Source of the DNA: DASZCR01 sp964246705
GTDB taxonomy: Bacteria; Acidobacteriota; Blastocatellia; Pyrinomonadales; Pyrinomonadaceae
Length of the DNA: 64,000 nt
Direction: 5' to 3'
Assembly (NCBI GenBank): GCA_964246705.1
Contig: CAXTRQ010000001.1
Span: forward strand, 1-64,000
Shown: positions 50,226 to 59,563 of the stretch, piece by piece
Layout: each line of letters begins with the position of its first letter
How positions within the stretch are numbered: the stretch's first letter is position 1
Program-made: the position numbers and the translations under genes
Notes under the pieces: model-generated
Database searches by the model: none
What the model saw: the letters and a program-made list of their open reading frames with translations, nothing else
What the model was told of the DNA's origin: nothing

Positions 50226-51944
50226 TCAGTGGAGGGCTTCGTGAAGCGCCGCAGGGTCGTCGAGCAGTATCCATTCGACGACGGAAAGCGGGAGGCTGCC
50301 CTGTTTGAGCAGGTCGTCGTGAAATTCGCCGAGACGAAAATCCTTGCCCTTGCGGTCGCGGTACTTGCCGAGGAGACGCATGATCTGCCATTTGCCGACG
50401 ATGTAGGTGATTTTCTGGGTGGGCGAAGAGGCGGCTCCGGCGGCCTCGCCCTCTGCGGCTTCACGGTCTAAGCCTCCGGCTTCCATGAAATATTTGACAG
50501 CCTCCTCGAACGTCCACTTGCCTGTATGGAGATTAACGTCAACGCCGATGCGCGCGGAACGATAGCGAGAGAGGCGCAAAATTTGTCCCTGCGAGGCGGA
50601 GTTGACGGGGTAGAGTCCGGTTCGCATGAGCATCTCTTCGGTGTAGAGCGCCCAGCCTTCAATGATGATGCCGTCGCCGTGTTGGCGTCGGATTTCGTCC
50701 TTCAGTTGGTTGGCGATGGAGAGTTGCAGAAAGTGTCCGGGGATGCCTTCGTGACCGAGGATAGGGCGCGGGTCTTCGATGGCGGCGCGAATATAAAAGT
50801 TGCGGCTCTGCGGGTTGTAGGTCGGGATGAAATAGAAGCCGCTCGAATCTTTGTCGTAGACGCCGGGCGGGTTCATAAAGCCGCCGGGACTGGTCGGCTT
50901 AAAAGCTTCCGGCAGTTGGCGAATGTAGAACGTGCCGAGATAAGGGGGCAGCGTTAACAGTTGATTGCGTTTCAGGAAATCAATCATCTCGGTCTGGCGC
51001 GACTCGTAGGCTTTGAGGAAGGCTTCCTGATCGCGCGGAATGTTAGCGGCGCGCTGCGGATTGGGGTCGGCGAGCGAGGGGTCTGGGAGCAGCGATTCGA
51101 GCGCGCGATAACGCGCCAGTTCCGATTGTCCGAGCATCTCGACCTGCCGCGCATTGAGCGGCAACAGGTAGACGTTCTTCAACAGGTAATTGTAATTAGC
51201 TTCGCCCATCGGCGAGAAGGCGACCATCCGCCCGAGACGCTTTTCGAGATAATCGGCAAACGCGTGGAGCGAGCGGATGGCGGCATCGCGCGCCGTCACC
51301 AGTTCGTTGCTTTCGGCGGGCGAGAGGTCGCGCGCGATGGTCATCAAACTGTCGTTGAAGAGACTGTCAATGGAGCGTGCGGAATCAATCGCGAGTTGCG
51401 CGTAGAGGCGGACGGGGCGCGTCAGATTTCGTTTGCCTTCATCCAACATCGCGGGCATCGCTTTAAGCCGCGCGGTCGCCGCGAGCGCGCGGCGGCGCGG
51501 CGTGTCGTACTCTTTCTTGAGCAGCGAGAAGATGGCGTTGCTGCATTCGTCAACGTAGGTTTGCGGATTGGTCTGCTCGAACTGCATGACGCGGCTGAAG
51601 AAGGCAGGGGCTTCGAGTTGCGAGCGAAACAGAAGCCAGTCAATGCGGTCGTCCTTCTTCCAAGAATCGGTGTTCATGGCTTTGACCTGTGCGAGCAGAT
51701 TATTGACGTGCTGACGGCGGGTCGTGATGGCGGCGAGCGAGTAATCCGTCAGACGGTCGTCCCAAGTGTGCAAGCCCGAATCGCTCGAAGCGACCGGAAA
51801 ATTTTCGTTGTGCCAGTTGTAGTAATCATCCGCCATACGCCGCAGGGCAGCGGGCGATGTGCTCTTCATCTTCTGTGCCTCGCTTGTTTGTGGAACACTT
51901 AAGAACAGCAGCACGGCTGCCAGCAGACAATTTACGAGTTTCAT
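50226..51944 (-). CDS. Exported DUF885 metallopeptidase-like protein
   Basis: 572 residues with a signal peptide (VNCLLAAVLLFLSVPQTSEA). The zinc motif HEGIPGH occurs in ILGHEGIPGHFLQLSI, with the downstream EGWALYTEEMLM that gives the third ligand, as in DUF885 proteins. The N-terminal half is helical. The family is likely to be zinc-dependent peptidases, but substrates are mostly unknown. It is probably secreted or periplasmic. The ATG follows a good GAGAAGAG site. Confidence 0.88.
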   Translation of the reverse strand: MKLVNCLLAAVLLFLSVPQTSEAQKMKSTSPAALRRMADDYYNWHNENFPVASSDSGLHTWDDRLTDYSLAAITTRRQHVNNLLAQVKAMNTDSWKKDDRIDWLLFRSQLEAPAFFSRVMQFEQTNPQTYVDECSNAIFSLLKKEYDTPRRRALAATARLKAMPAMLDEGKRNLTRPVRLYAQLAIDSARSIDSLFNDSLMTIARDLSPAESNELVTARDAAIRSLHAFADYLEKRLGRMVAFSPMGEANYNYLLKNVYLLPLNARQVEMLGQSELARYRALESLLPDPSLADPNPQRAANIPRDQEAFLKAYESRQTEMIDFLKRNQLLTLPPYLGTFYIRQLPEAFKPTSPGGFMNPPGVYDKDSSGFYFIPTYNPQSRNFYIRAAIEDPRPILGHEGIPGHFLQLSIANQLKDEIRRQHGDGIIIEGWALYTEEMLMRTGLYPVNSASQGQILRLSRYRSARIGVDVNLHTGKWTFEEAVKYFMEAGGLDREAAEGEAAGAASSPTQKITYIVGKWQIMRLLGKYRDRKGKDFRLGEFHDDLLKQGSLPLSVVEWILLDDPAALHEALH

Positions 51945-51971
51945 CTCTTCTCCTCAGTCGGCAAGTTGGTC

Positions 51972-52958
51972 TCAACTATCTGAATTTTTGACAGCGTTGC
52001 TTTCAAGCAGCGCACGCGCGTTGCGTTGCAGCCCTGTGAGTTTGGCGCGTTTGAGAGGGCTGCGACGAAAGCGCGCGGCGTAGGCATCGGGCGTCAGTTC
52101 GAGAATTTTTGTGAGACTAGCCGACACGCTGTCCGTGCGCGGCTCGAAGCGCGGCTCAAGGGTCGGTTGCTCAAAGCGATTCCAGGGACATACGTCCTGA
52201 CATGTATCGCAGCCGTAGAGCCAGCCGTCGAGATGCTCGGCGACCTCTTCGGGCAACTGCGGCGCGCGCAGTTCGATGGTCGCGTAAGAGATGCACTTGG
52301 CTGAATCAACGACGTAAGGCTCGACGATGGCTCCGGTCGGACAGGCTTCGAGACAGAGCGTGCACGTGCCGCAATGGTCTTCGCTCCGCTCTTCGTCGTA
52401 CGAGAGTTCAAGATTGAGGAACAGTTCGCCGAGGAAGACCCACGAACCGTACTCGCGCGTGATGAGGTTCGAGTGCTTGCCGATCCAGCCGAGACCGGCG
52501 CGCACAGCCCAAGCCTTATCCATCGTCGGCTGCGCGTCCACGCAAGCCTTGCCTTCGGCTCCGGGGCACTGCTCTCGAATCCAAGCGAGGAGCGCGTGCA
52601 GCCGTTCGCCGACGACATCGTGATAGTCGTCGCCCCATGCGTAGCGCGAGATTTTCCCGGTCGCTTCCGCTTCCGTGTGCTCGTGCGGCGTGTAGTAGTT
52701 GAGCGCGACGACGACGACCGAGCGCGCGCCTTCCAGCAACTGCGCGGGGCGGGTGCGCCGCTCGGTGTCGCGCGCCATCCACGCCATCCCTGCATGCAGC
52801 CCGCGCCGCAGCCATTCTTCCAGACGCACGCGCTCGTCCGCGAGAAGCTCTGCGCGCACGATGCCGACTTTCTGAAAGCCAAGCTCGCGCGCGCGCTTTT
52901 TAATCTGCGCGGCGAGCAGCGCGGGGCTGCGACTTATCTCTTCGAGAACAATACTCAT
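51972..52958 (-). CDS. queG: Epoxyqueuosine reductase
   Basis: 328 residues from the ATG at 52958; a start 10 codons earlier (52988) is possible but overlaps a TATAAT-like sequence. QueG reduces epoxyqueuosine to queuosine in tRNA with cobalamin and two 4Fe-4S clusters. The ferredoxin motifs are CGTCTLCLEACPTGAI and CDTCQDVCPW. The sequence VSVVALNYY-like (here VVVVALNYYTPHEHTE) and AGLGWIGKHSNLITREYGSW are typical QueG blocks. The gene is divergently placed from a GH3 gene. Confidence 0.93.
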   Translation of the reverse strand: MSIVLEEISRSPALLAAQIKKRARELGFQKVGIVRAELLADERVRLEEWLRRGLHAGMAWMARDTERRTRPAQLLEGARSVVVVALNYYTPHEHTEAEATGKISRYAWGDDYHDVVGERLHALLAWIREQCPGAEGKACVDAQPTMDKAWAVRAGLGWIGKHSNLITREYGSWVFLGELFLNLELSYDEERSEDHCGTCTLCLEACPTGAIVEPYVVDSAKCISYATIELRAPQLPEEVAEHLDGWLYGCDTCQDVCPWNRFEQPTLEPRFEPRTDSVSASLTKILELTPDAYAARFRRSPLKRAKLTGLQRNARALLESNAVKNSDS

Positions 52959-53050
52959 AAAGTTGCGGAGCGGAATGCGCCTCGACATTATAACAAAGCG
53001 GGCATCGCATCTCCCGTCGCAAGCGGGGGCGATAAACCTGCTGCCTCCCT

Positions 53051-53065
53051 CTTGGCGTCTTTGCG
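53051..53065. repeat. Solo arm of the CGCAAAGACGCCAAG family
   Basis: CTTGGCGTCTTTGCG appears without a nearby partner. It shows that single arms can exist as well as paired ones. The site lies in the divergent gap between queG and the GH3 gene. Confidence 0.6.
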
Positions 53066-53243
53066 TCCGCGTCGGAGCACGCTCTTAGTTGCTTTGGCGA
53101 TGGCGATGTTACAATCGGGTGCGTTACTCTCCCGCAACATTTAAAGGTTTGATAAACATCGGGCGCGACGTTTTGTGCATCGGCTCGTCGTGGGTGTTTT
53201 CGGTTGGGCGGCTCGGTGCCGGAGAGTTGATAGAGCTTTTTTT

Positions 53244-54476
53244 ATGTCACTGAAAATTGGGAGCGGCGGGACGGAAGAGACTCTTGAGCGGAAGGCCGGG
53301 CGGCTTCTGTTCATCGGTCTTCCGGTAACAAAGTTGGATAAGCGTTGGCGGCAGCTTCTCGGCGAAGTGCAGCCGGGCGGCGTGATTCTGTTCGGACGCA
53401 ATGTCGAGTCGCCTTCGCAGGTTGCGCTGCTCAACGCACAGATACGCGATGCCGTGGGAGGCCGCGTCCTCGTCGGGATAGATCAGGAGGGCGGACTCGT
53501 TGACCGCTTTCGCACCATCTGCGAGCCGATGCCTTCGGCGAAAGCCGTGCGCAATGCGGGGCGCACGGAACTGGCGCACAAGTTCGGGTCTTTGTCGGCG
53601 CGCGCTCTGCGGCTGATGGGCTTCAATATCAACTTCGCGCCGGTGCTCGACCTCGGCGGAGGGAATCAGGAGAACGGTCTGCGCGGGCGCACCTTCGGCA
53701 ACGACGCGGGCACGGTCTCGCGTCTGGCGGGCGCGTATCTCGACGGGATGCAGACGAGCGGCATTGTCGGCTGCGGCAAACACTTTCCGGGTCTCGGCGG
53801 CTCAAGCGTGGATTCGCATAGGCGTCTGCCCATCGTCGTGCACACGTGGGAAGAGATTTTCGAGCGCGATCTCGTGCCCTTCATGGACTTGATGTTTCAT
53901 CGTCCGGGCGAGCGGTTGCATTCGGTGATGGTCAGCCACGCGGCGTTCCCCGACGTCTCGGAATTTATGCAGGCATGGTTCAAACGCACGAGCGACCTTC
54001 CCACGCTCGAAGGACTGCACCAGCTTCCCGCTACGATTAGCGGCAACGTCGTGTTGCGCCTGCTGCGGCAGGTCTTGAAGTTCGACGGCCTTGTTATCAC
54101 AGACGATATGGAGATGGGCGCGGTCGTGCAGACGCTCTCGGTTGCCGAAGCCTCTCTGCGCGCCATCGAGGCCGGTTCCGACATGGTGCTCATCTGCGAG
54201 CACGAGTCGAACTTCGTCGCCGCGCGCGATCTGATCGTCAAAGCGGTCGAGGATGAACGCCTGAGCGTGCGCGCTCTGAACGCGGCAGCGCGGCGCACCG
54301 AGCGCCTGCTTCAACTTGCCGCCGAGCCTGAGTCGTTCGATGAAGATGAATTTCAAGTCGTCTCACGCGACATCGGCGAACTCAAGCGCGCCCTCAAGGC
54401 TGCCGAAGAGGACGAGGAATATGCGCCCCTCTACGGCACGGAAGAAGGCGACTCGCGCCATTCGTCGAACTTTTAA
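53244..54476 (+). CDS. GH3 beta-N-acetylhexosaminidase, NagZ-like
   Basis: 410 residues from the ATG at 53244; the frame is open upstream but lacks homology. The active-site loop GKHFPGLGGSSVDSHRRLP holds the Asp-His dyad that serves as acid/base in NagZ, and the nucleophile is the Asp of LVITDDMEMGAV. IDQEGGLVDRF is another family block. It should release GlcNAc from muropeptides during peptidoglycan recycling in the cytosol, since there is no signal peptide. In the loop, Leu replaces the His that I recall in E. coli NagZ (KHFPGHG). A C-terminal acidic tail of about 40 residues is unusual. Confidence 0.88.
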   Translation: MSLKIGSGGTEETLERKAGRLLFIGLPVTKLDKRWRQLLGEVQPGGVILFGRNVESPSQVALLNAQIRDAVGGRVLVGIDQEGGLVDRFRTICEPMPSAKAVRNAGRTELAHKFGSLSARALRLMGFNINFAPVLDLGGGNQENGLRGRTFGNDAGTVSRLAGAYLDGMQTSGIVGCGKHFPGLGGSSVDSHRRLPIVVHTWEEIFERDLVPFMDLMFHRPGERLHSVMVSHAAFPDVSEFMQAWFKRTSDLPTLEGLHQLPATISGNVVLRLLRQVLKFDGLVITDDMEMGAVVQTLSVAEASLRAIEAGSDMVLICEHESNFVAARDLIVKAVEDERLSVRALNAAARRTERLLQLAAEPESFDEDEFQVVSRDIGELKRALKAAEEDEEYAPLYGTEEGDSRHSSNF

Positions 54477-54512
54477 ATTCAAAGTTGATTCGTTCTTTCG
54501 GAGGCATCACAC

Positions 54513-55919
54513 GTGCAACGTCTCTTCACTGCGTTTTTGATTAGTATCGTCGTCATCGGTTCTCCGCTCTCTCAACAACCCGCGCCGACGGTCGCGCCGC
54601 CTCTGCCGCCGTCGCAAATCAAAGCCGAGCAGTATCGAGACGAAGCCGGGCGCATCATCGGCGCGGCGCTCACGGATGACACGGCCTATCGTCGCCTCGC
54701 TTATTTGAGCGACCATATCGGGAATCGTCTGAGCGGGTCGGCGCAACTCGAAGAAGCCATCCGTTGGGCGCAGAGTGAGATGAAGCGCGACCGGCTCGAC
54801 AACGTGCGCGCGGAAAAGGTGCTGGTTCCGCATTGGGTGCGCGGCGCGGAGGGCGTGGAACTGCTTGAGCCTGTGCGGAGACGGTTGCCGATGCTCGGTC
54901 TGGGCAACAGCGTGGGAACGCCGCCCGAAGGCATCACGGCGGACGTGACTGTTGTGCATAGCTTTGACGAGCTTGAGTCTCTGGGCGAGCGTGTACGCGG
55001 TCGCATTGTGCTCTACAACGTGCCGTTCACCACTTACGGCGAGACGGTTCAGTATCGCGGCTCAGGCGCATCGCGCGCCGCGAAGTATGGAGCGGTCGCC
55101 GCGCTCGTCCGTTCGGTCGGCCCCGTCAGTTTGCAGACGCCGCACACGGGCGCGCTCCGCTATGACGACGCCCAGCCCCAAATCCCCGCCGCCGCGCTGA
55201 CCATCGAAGGCGCGGAGACGCTGGATAGAATGCAGGCGCGCGGCGAGCGTATCCAATTGCGGCTCAGGATGGATGCTAAATTTTTGCCCGATGCCGAATC
55301 GGCTAACGTCATCGCGGAATTGAAGGGACGCGACCAGCCGGAGGAAGTCGTCGTCGTCGGCGGGCATCTCGATTCGTGGGATGTCGGGACGGGTTCGACC
55401 GACGACGGCGGCGGCTGCATCGCCGCGTGGGAGGCCGTCAGGCTTTTGAAGGTTTTGAATTTGCGCCCGCGCCGCACGATTCGCGTCGTGCTGTTTACGA
55501 ACGAGGAGAACGGGCTGCGCGGCGGCAACGGTTACCGGGACGCGCACAAAAATGAACTGGCGAAACACTTACTGGCGATTGAATCCGACAACGGCGTTTC
55601 ACGCCCCAACGGATTCGCACTTGCGAAAGAGGCTCCGCCGCTCGCACGCGCGACCATCAGAGAGATTGCGACGCTGCTACGCGGCATCAAATCCGACCGC
55701 ATCTTAGAGGATGGAGGCGAGGCCGACATCGGCCCGATGATGAAAGAAGGAGTCCCCGGCATGGGGTTGAGCGTAGACGGTTCGCACTACTTCGATATTC
55801 ATCACACGGAGGCCGACACGATGGATAAGATAGACCCGCACAACCTCGCCCTCTGTGTCGCGACGATGGCCGTGATGGCCTACGTCGTCGCCGACATGCC
55901 CCCGCGCCTCGGACAATGA
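54513..55919 (+). CDS. Secreted M28 zinc aminopeptidase
   Basis: 468 residues, GTG start with GGAGG 8 bases upstream, and a signal peptide (LFTAFLISIVVIGSPLS). A protease-associated insert occupies about residues 140-250. The zinc ligands are visible in VVVGGHLDSWDVGTGSTDDG, FTNEENGLRGGNGY (catalytic Glu) and DIHHTEADTMDKID. The enzyme likely removes N-terminal residues from peptides outside the cytoplasm. Its closest-known relatives include carboxypeptidase Q and aminopeptidases. Confidence 0.92.
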   Translation: MQRLFTAFLISIVVIGSPLSQQPAPTVAPPLPPSQIKAEQYRDEAGRIIGAALTDDTAYRRLAYLSDHIGNRLSGSAQLEEAIRWAQSEMKRDRLDNVRAEKVLVPHWVRGAEGVELLEPVRRRLPMLGLGNSVGTPPEGITADVTVVHSFDELESLGERVRGRIVLYNVPFTTYGETVQYRGSGASRAAKYGAVAALVRSVGPVSLQTPHTGALRYDDAQPQIPAAALTIEGAETLDRMQARGERIQLRLRMDAKFLPDAESANVIAELKGRDQPEEVVVVGGHLDSWDVGTGSTDDGGGCIAAWEAVRLLKVLNLRPRRTIRVVLFTNEENGLRGGNGYRDAHKNELAKHLLAIESDNGVSRPNGFALAKEAPPLARATIREIATLLRGIKSDRILEDGGEADIGPMMKEGVPGMGLSVDGSHYFDIHHTEADTMDKIDPHNLALCVATMAVMAYVVADMPPRLGQ

Positions 55920-55964
55920 AAATCAGTCGGAGCGGTTTTCAATCGAGTGTGACGCAGGTGCTTT

Positions 55965-56055
55965 CCTTGCTTAGCGCTTCCAACGTCTCCGGCGCGAAAC
56001 TTTTTGGTTTTAAGAAGAAAGAAGTTTCGCGCCGGAGACGCTAAGAAAGCAGGAC
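55965..56055. repeat. Inverted repeat between convergent genes
   Basis: GTCTCCGGCGCGAAACTT (55985-56002) pairs perfectly over 18 bases with 56022-56039. Weaker outer words TTGCTTAGCG and CGCTAAGAAAGC extend it. It lies between the converging M28 and response regulator genes and may terminate both. Confidence 0.85.
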
Positions 56056-56062
56056 GCTAAGT

Positions 56063-56509
56063 TCAACCCGCCGCCTTCTGGCTTGTGCCTTCCGCTTTCT
56101 CATCCAATGCTGCGCGCAGCAGGCGGCACAGCAGTTCTTCGAGTTGGTCGAAGTCCACGGGTTTGTTAAGGTATTCGATGTGACCGAGGCCGAGTTCGTC
56201 CACGTTGTTGCAAAAGTCGAGGCCGCGTGTTTCGTGCGCGGTGAGGGCGACGACCGGAATCGTGCTTAAGAAGTCGAACTCGCGTATCAAGCGCGTCGCC
56301 ATGAAACCGTCGAGGATAGGCATTTGCAAATCCATCAAAATCAAATCAGGGCGGTCGCGCAGGGCGACGGCGAGCGCCTCTTCGCCGTTCGTCCCTTCCA
56401 GAACTCGATAGCCCTTAACCTCAAGAAAACGGCGTATCATCGTGCGCGTATCGTCGTAATCTTCGACGACGAGAATGGTCTTCAAGTTTTGATTTAATTC
56501 AACTGACAT
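56063..56509 (-). CDS. Stand-alone response regulator receiver
   Basis: 148 residues with one receiver domain and no output domain. The acidic pair is in VVEDYDDTRT, the phospho-acceptor Asp is in LILMDLQMPILDG, and the conserved Lys is in YLNKPVDF. It probably passes signals by protein contact, as in CheY-like or phosphorelay proteins. The last 15 residues are polar and possibly disordered. No kinase gene lies adjacent. Confidence 0.92.
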   Translation of the reverse strand: MSVELNQNLKTILVVEDYDDTRTMIRRFLEVKGYRVLEGTNGEEALAVALRDRPDLILMDLQMPILDGFMATRLIREFDFLSTIPVVALTAHETRGLDFCNNVDELGLGHIEYLNKPVDFDQLEELLCRLLRAALDEKAEGTSQKAAG

Positions 56510-56783
56510 GCGCTTTCATCCCGTACTCGTTCTTTAATTCTTCGACTGAACTTTCAAAATCGAGCGTCGTTTTACGCCGGATTATAGAACAGGAGCCGCC
56601 CCGCCGTATTGAAAATTTGCGCTTCTCTCAGGCGCATGTCGAAACTTCCTGCGCGCGTGAGTTCCTTTTCGACCTGCCGCGCACGGAAAAAATTTCTCTT
56701 TCGGGAACTTTTCCGCCCCCGCATGCGAATCAGTACTGTCAGCCGTTCGAGCAACCCGTCAGGCCGAAGACTTAAAACTTAAG

Positions 56784-57407
56784 ATGAAAGCTTCCATCCC
56801 TCCCAGCGATACGGAACTGTTGCGGCTCATGTCAGCCGGAGACGAAGAGGCATTCACGATGCTCTATCGTCGAAGGCAGGCGGGCGTCTATCGCTTCGCC
56901 CTTCAGATGAGCGGGTCAGAGGCAGTGGCCGAGGATGTTACACAAGAGGTCTTCATGGTGCTCATGCGCGACGCGTGCAACTACGACTCGACGCGCGGCT
57001 CGCTCGCGGCTTTTCTCTACGGCATCGCGCGCAATCTCGTGCTCCGCTCTTTTCAACGCGAACGCCCCTTCGTCGCTCTACAGGAAGAGACCTCGGAGGG
57101 CGAGCATCTTTTAGACGAGCGGCTCATCGCGCACGACGACCCGCTCGGCGACCTGACGCGCAACGAGATGATTGAGCGCGTGCGGACGGCGGTGCTCGCG
57201 CTTCCCGTTCATTACCGCGAGGTCGTCGTGCTCTGCGAGTTGCACGAGATGAGCTATGCGGAGGCGGCTGACGCGCTCGGTTGTGCGGTCGGAACCATCC
57301 GTTCGCGGCTGCATCGCGCGCGGGCGATGCTGATTGAAAAACTGCGCGTGCAGAATACGGGTGATGCGACTTCGCACACCTTCAACACGGCGAGGTGCTT
57401 TGCATGA
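56784..57407 (+). CDS. ECF-type RNA polymerase sigma factor
   Basis: 207 residues with region 2 (DEEAFTMLYRRRQAGVYRFA, then DVTQEVFMVLMRD) and region 4 (ALPVHYREVVVLCELHEMSY, then GTIRSRLHRARAML). It should direct RNA polymerase to a small regulon. The ATG at 57404 of the following anti-sigma gene overlaps the stop of this gene (ATGA), so they are coupled. A first third of the gene is preceded by a 274-base divergent gap that must hold its promoter, which may be self-controlled. Confidence 0.95.
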   Translation: MKASIPPSDTELLRLMSAGDEEAFTMLYRRRQAGVYRFALQMSGSEAVAEDVTQEVFMVLMRDACNYDSTRGSLAAFLYGIARNLVLRSFQRERPFVALQEETSEGEHLLDERLIAHDDPLGDLTRNEMIERVRTAVLALPVHYREVVVLCELHEMSYAEAADALGCAVGTIRSRLHRARAMLIEKLRVQNTGDATSHTFNTARCFA

Positions 57408-58309
57408 ACTGCCAAACTTTTGAGAGCCTCATTAACGAACTGGCGCACGACCGCCTGTTGGAAGCGACGACGCACGAGAGCGCACACGCGCACACGGAGG
57501 ATTGCCCTCGTTGCGCCGCGCGCCTCGCGGACGAACGCACGCTCACGGCGGGCTTGCGCTCGCTGACTTCAGAGGCGCACGCGACCAAAGCTCCACAGCG
57601 CGTCGAGACAGCTTTGCTCGCGGCCTTCCGCGCACAGCAGGCCGCCGCCGCTCGGGGTTCGATTATCGCCGTCAACAATTCGGCGGAGAGTTCGTCGCCC
57701 GTCGTGAGATTGACGCCGAAGCGTCTGCTCGCGCAGCCTTGGGTGGCGGGAACGGCGGTGGCGGCAGCTTCAATGCTCATCGTCTTCGGCTTTGCCGGAA
57801 TCCGCCGCTATCAAACACGGACTGACAGAGGGCAGGCGGTCGCGCAGTCCGACGCCTCGCCCGCCCTGTTGGCGACTCCGCTCGCGCCGACGGTCATCGA
57901 AGCAACTCCGAGAATCGGAGCACAAGTTTCGTCTGTGGCGAATGCTGAGGGATTGATTGTGGCCGCCGAGAAACCTGCGTCCTCGTCCTATTCGCCGCGC
58001 ATGGCAACAGAGCACGCCGAACGTTCGCCGCGCTACAGTCGGGCGAGTCTCAACACGAACCGCCCCGCGACGAGTGCTCAGCAGACCAATCAAGCGGTCG
58101 CCGAAATCACGACCGACTTTATGCCGCTATCGCACGGCAACAATCTCTCGCCGGAGGACGGCGGCCAGATTATGCGCGTCGAGTTGCCGCGCTCGGCTCT
58201 CGTCTCGTTCGGCCTGCCGATGAACGTCGAGCGGGCGGGAGAGCGCGTTAAGGCCGACGTGCTGATGGGCGAGGACGGAGTCGCACGCGCCATCCGCTTC
58301 GTGCGCTGA
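57404..58309 (+). CDS. Zinc-finger transmembrane anti-sigma factor
   Basis: 301 residues. The N-terminal ZAS-type motif is HAHTEDCPRC (His-x3-Cys-x2-Cys), followed by a linker and one membrane span near residues 115-135 (VAGTAVAAASMLIVFGFAGI). The periplasmic part is Ala/Pro/Ser rich, with a C-terminal domain ending in VLMGEDGVARAIRFVR. It should hold the ECF sigma factor at the membrane until a signal triggers release. It is translationally coupled to the sigma gene. Confidence 0.85.
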   Translation: MNCQTFESLINELAHDRLLEATTHESAHAHTEDCPRCAARLADERTLTAGLRSLTSEAHATKAPQRVETALLAAFRAQQAAAARGSIIAVNNSAESSSPVVRLTPKRLLAQPWVAGTAVAAASMLIVFGFAGIRRYQTRTDRGQAVAQSDASPALLATPLAPTVIEATPRIGAQVSSVANAEGLIVAAEKPASSSYSPRMATEHAERSPRYSRASLNTNRPATSAQQTNQAVAEITTDFMPLSHGNNLSPEDGGQIMRVELPRSALVSFGLPMNVERAGERVKADVLMGEDGVARAIRFVR

Positions 58310-58372
58310 CGGCCAAGCCGCATCAGAATTAATGTTGAAAGCAATGATTTTCTAAGGAGAGAAGGAAACTTT

Positions 58373-59431
58373 ATGAGAAAGAATTTTTGGATGAGCGCCA
58401 CGACGCTTGCGCTCGCGCTGCTGGCTCAAGGCTCCGGCGTCTATGCTCAGGACAAAACAGAGAAGAAGGCCGCAGACCGTCCGGCGCAGGTCGAACAGAA
58501 ACGCCAGATCGAAGTCATCGTGCAAGGGACGGAAGGCCCCGGCGCACTGCCGCCGCCGTCAACCTTCACACAAGTAACCGGCGGGCAGGGCGACACGATG
58601 GTTTTCCTTGCGACCGAGATGAGCTTCGAGGGCAAGACCGTTAAGGGCGCGCCCTACTCCGCGCAGGCCGTCACCGAGATGACCCAGACGCTCGCCGACG
58701 GAAATCGCATCGTCCGCAAGAACACAGCCAACATCTACCGCGACAGCGAAGGCCGCACGCGCCGCGACCAGACGCTCGGCTCAATCGGCCCCTACGCCGT
58801 CAACGGCGATCCGCCGCAGACCTTCTTCATCAACGACCCGGTCGCCGGAGTCAACTACATTCTCGACCCGCGCACCAAGACGGCTCGCAAAATGAACTTC
58901 TTCTTCAGGACGGCCTTGAAACCGTCCGATGCGCCTGCGCCGCCCCCTCAGTCGAAAACTCCCGGCGCTTCGACCACCGAATCGAAGTCGCGCGTGAGCA
59001 CCTTCACCTATAGCACGGGCGGCCCCATCGGATACGAAGATACAGGCCATACCTTCTATTACAACGGCTCACCCGGCGAGTCGAAGGAAGAAGCGCTCGG
59101 CACGCAGGTTTTGCCGGAGCTCGGCGTCGCCGCCGAAGGCAAGCGCACGACGCTCACGATTCCGGCGGGCGCTATCGGCAACGAGCAGCCCATCAACATC
59201 GTCTCCGAGCGCTGGTACTCGAAAGAGTTGCAGACGGTCGTCATGACGCGCCACAGCGACCCGCGCAACGGTGAAACCATCTATCGCCTGACCAATATCA
59301 ACCGCAACGAACCGGCTCACTCGCTCTTTGAAGTGCCGGGCGATTACACCATCAAAGAGACGCCTCCCTTCAACGGCCAACCGATACGCCGGCGCATGCC
59401 CGCGCCTCCCGGCAATCCCAACGACCTCTAA
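58373..59431 (+). CDS. Exported protein downstream of the ECF unit
   Basis: 352 residues with a signal peptide (TTLALALLAQGSGVYAQ) and AAGGAGAGAAGG before the ATG. The middle part has repeated tripartite motifs such as YRDSEGRTRRDQTLGSIGP and FFINDPVAGVNYILDPRTKT, and a Pro/Ser-rich linker near residue 195. I recall similar exported proteins in Acidobacteria, but the family has no name that I can give. The position suggests that it belongs to the sigma regulon or helps to sense its signal. Its function is unknown. Confidence 0.7.
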   Translation: MRKNFWMSATTLALALLAQGSGVYAQDKTEKKAADRPAQVEQKRQIEVIVQGTEGPGALPPPSTFTQVTGGQGDTMVFLATEMSFEGKTVKGAPYSAQAVTEMTQTLADGNRIVRKNTANIYRDSEGRTRRDQTLGSIGPYAVNGDPPQTFFINDPVAGVNYILDPRTKTARKMNFFFRTALKPSDAPAPPPQSKTPGASTTESKSRVSTFTYSTGGPIGYEDTGHTFYYNGSPGESKEEALGTQVLPELGVAAEGKRTTLTIPAGAIGNEQPINIVSERWYSKELQTVVMTRHSDPRNGETIYRLTNINRNEPAHSLFEVPGDYTIKETPPFNGQPIRRRMPAPPGNPNDL

Positions 59432-59458
59432 TCCACAGCAAACGCTGACAAACAGAGA

Positions 59459-59494
59459 GGGCGAAGCGCCATTCAAGCTTCGCCCTTTCAATTT
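59459..59494 (+). terminator. Intrinsic terminator after the ECF operon
   Basis: GGGCGAAGC (59459-59467) pairs perfectly with GCTTCGCCC (59477-59485), followed by TTTCAATTT. It lies 28 bases after the stop of the exported protein and probably ends the sigma/anti-sigma/exported protein transcript. Confidence 0.85.
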
Positions 59495-59563
59495 GGGAAC
59501 TAAGAGTATCCGCCCCTCCGGGGCTTTATCGTCGCATGTTGCGCTCAACTGAACATTGCTCGC

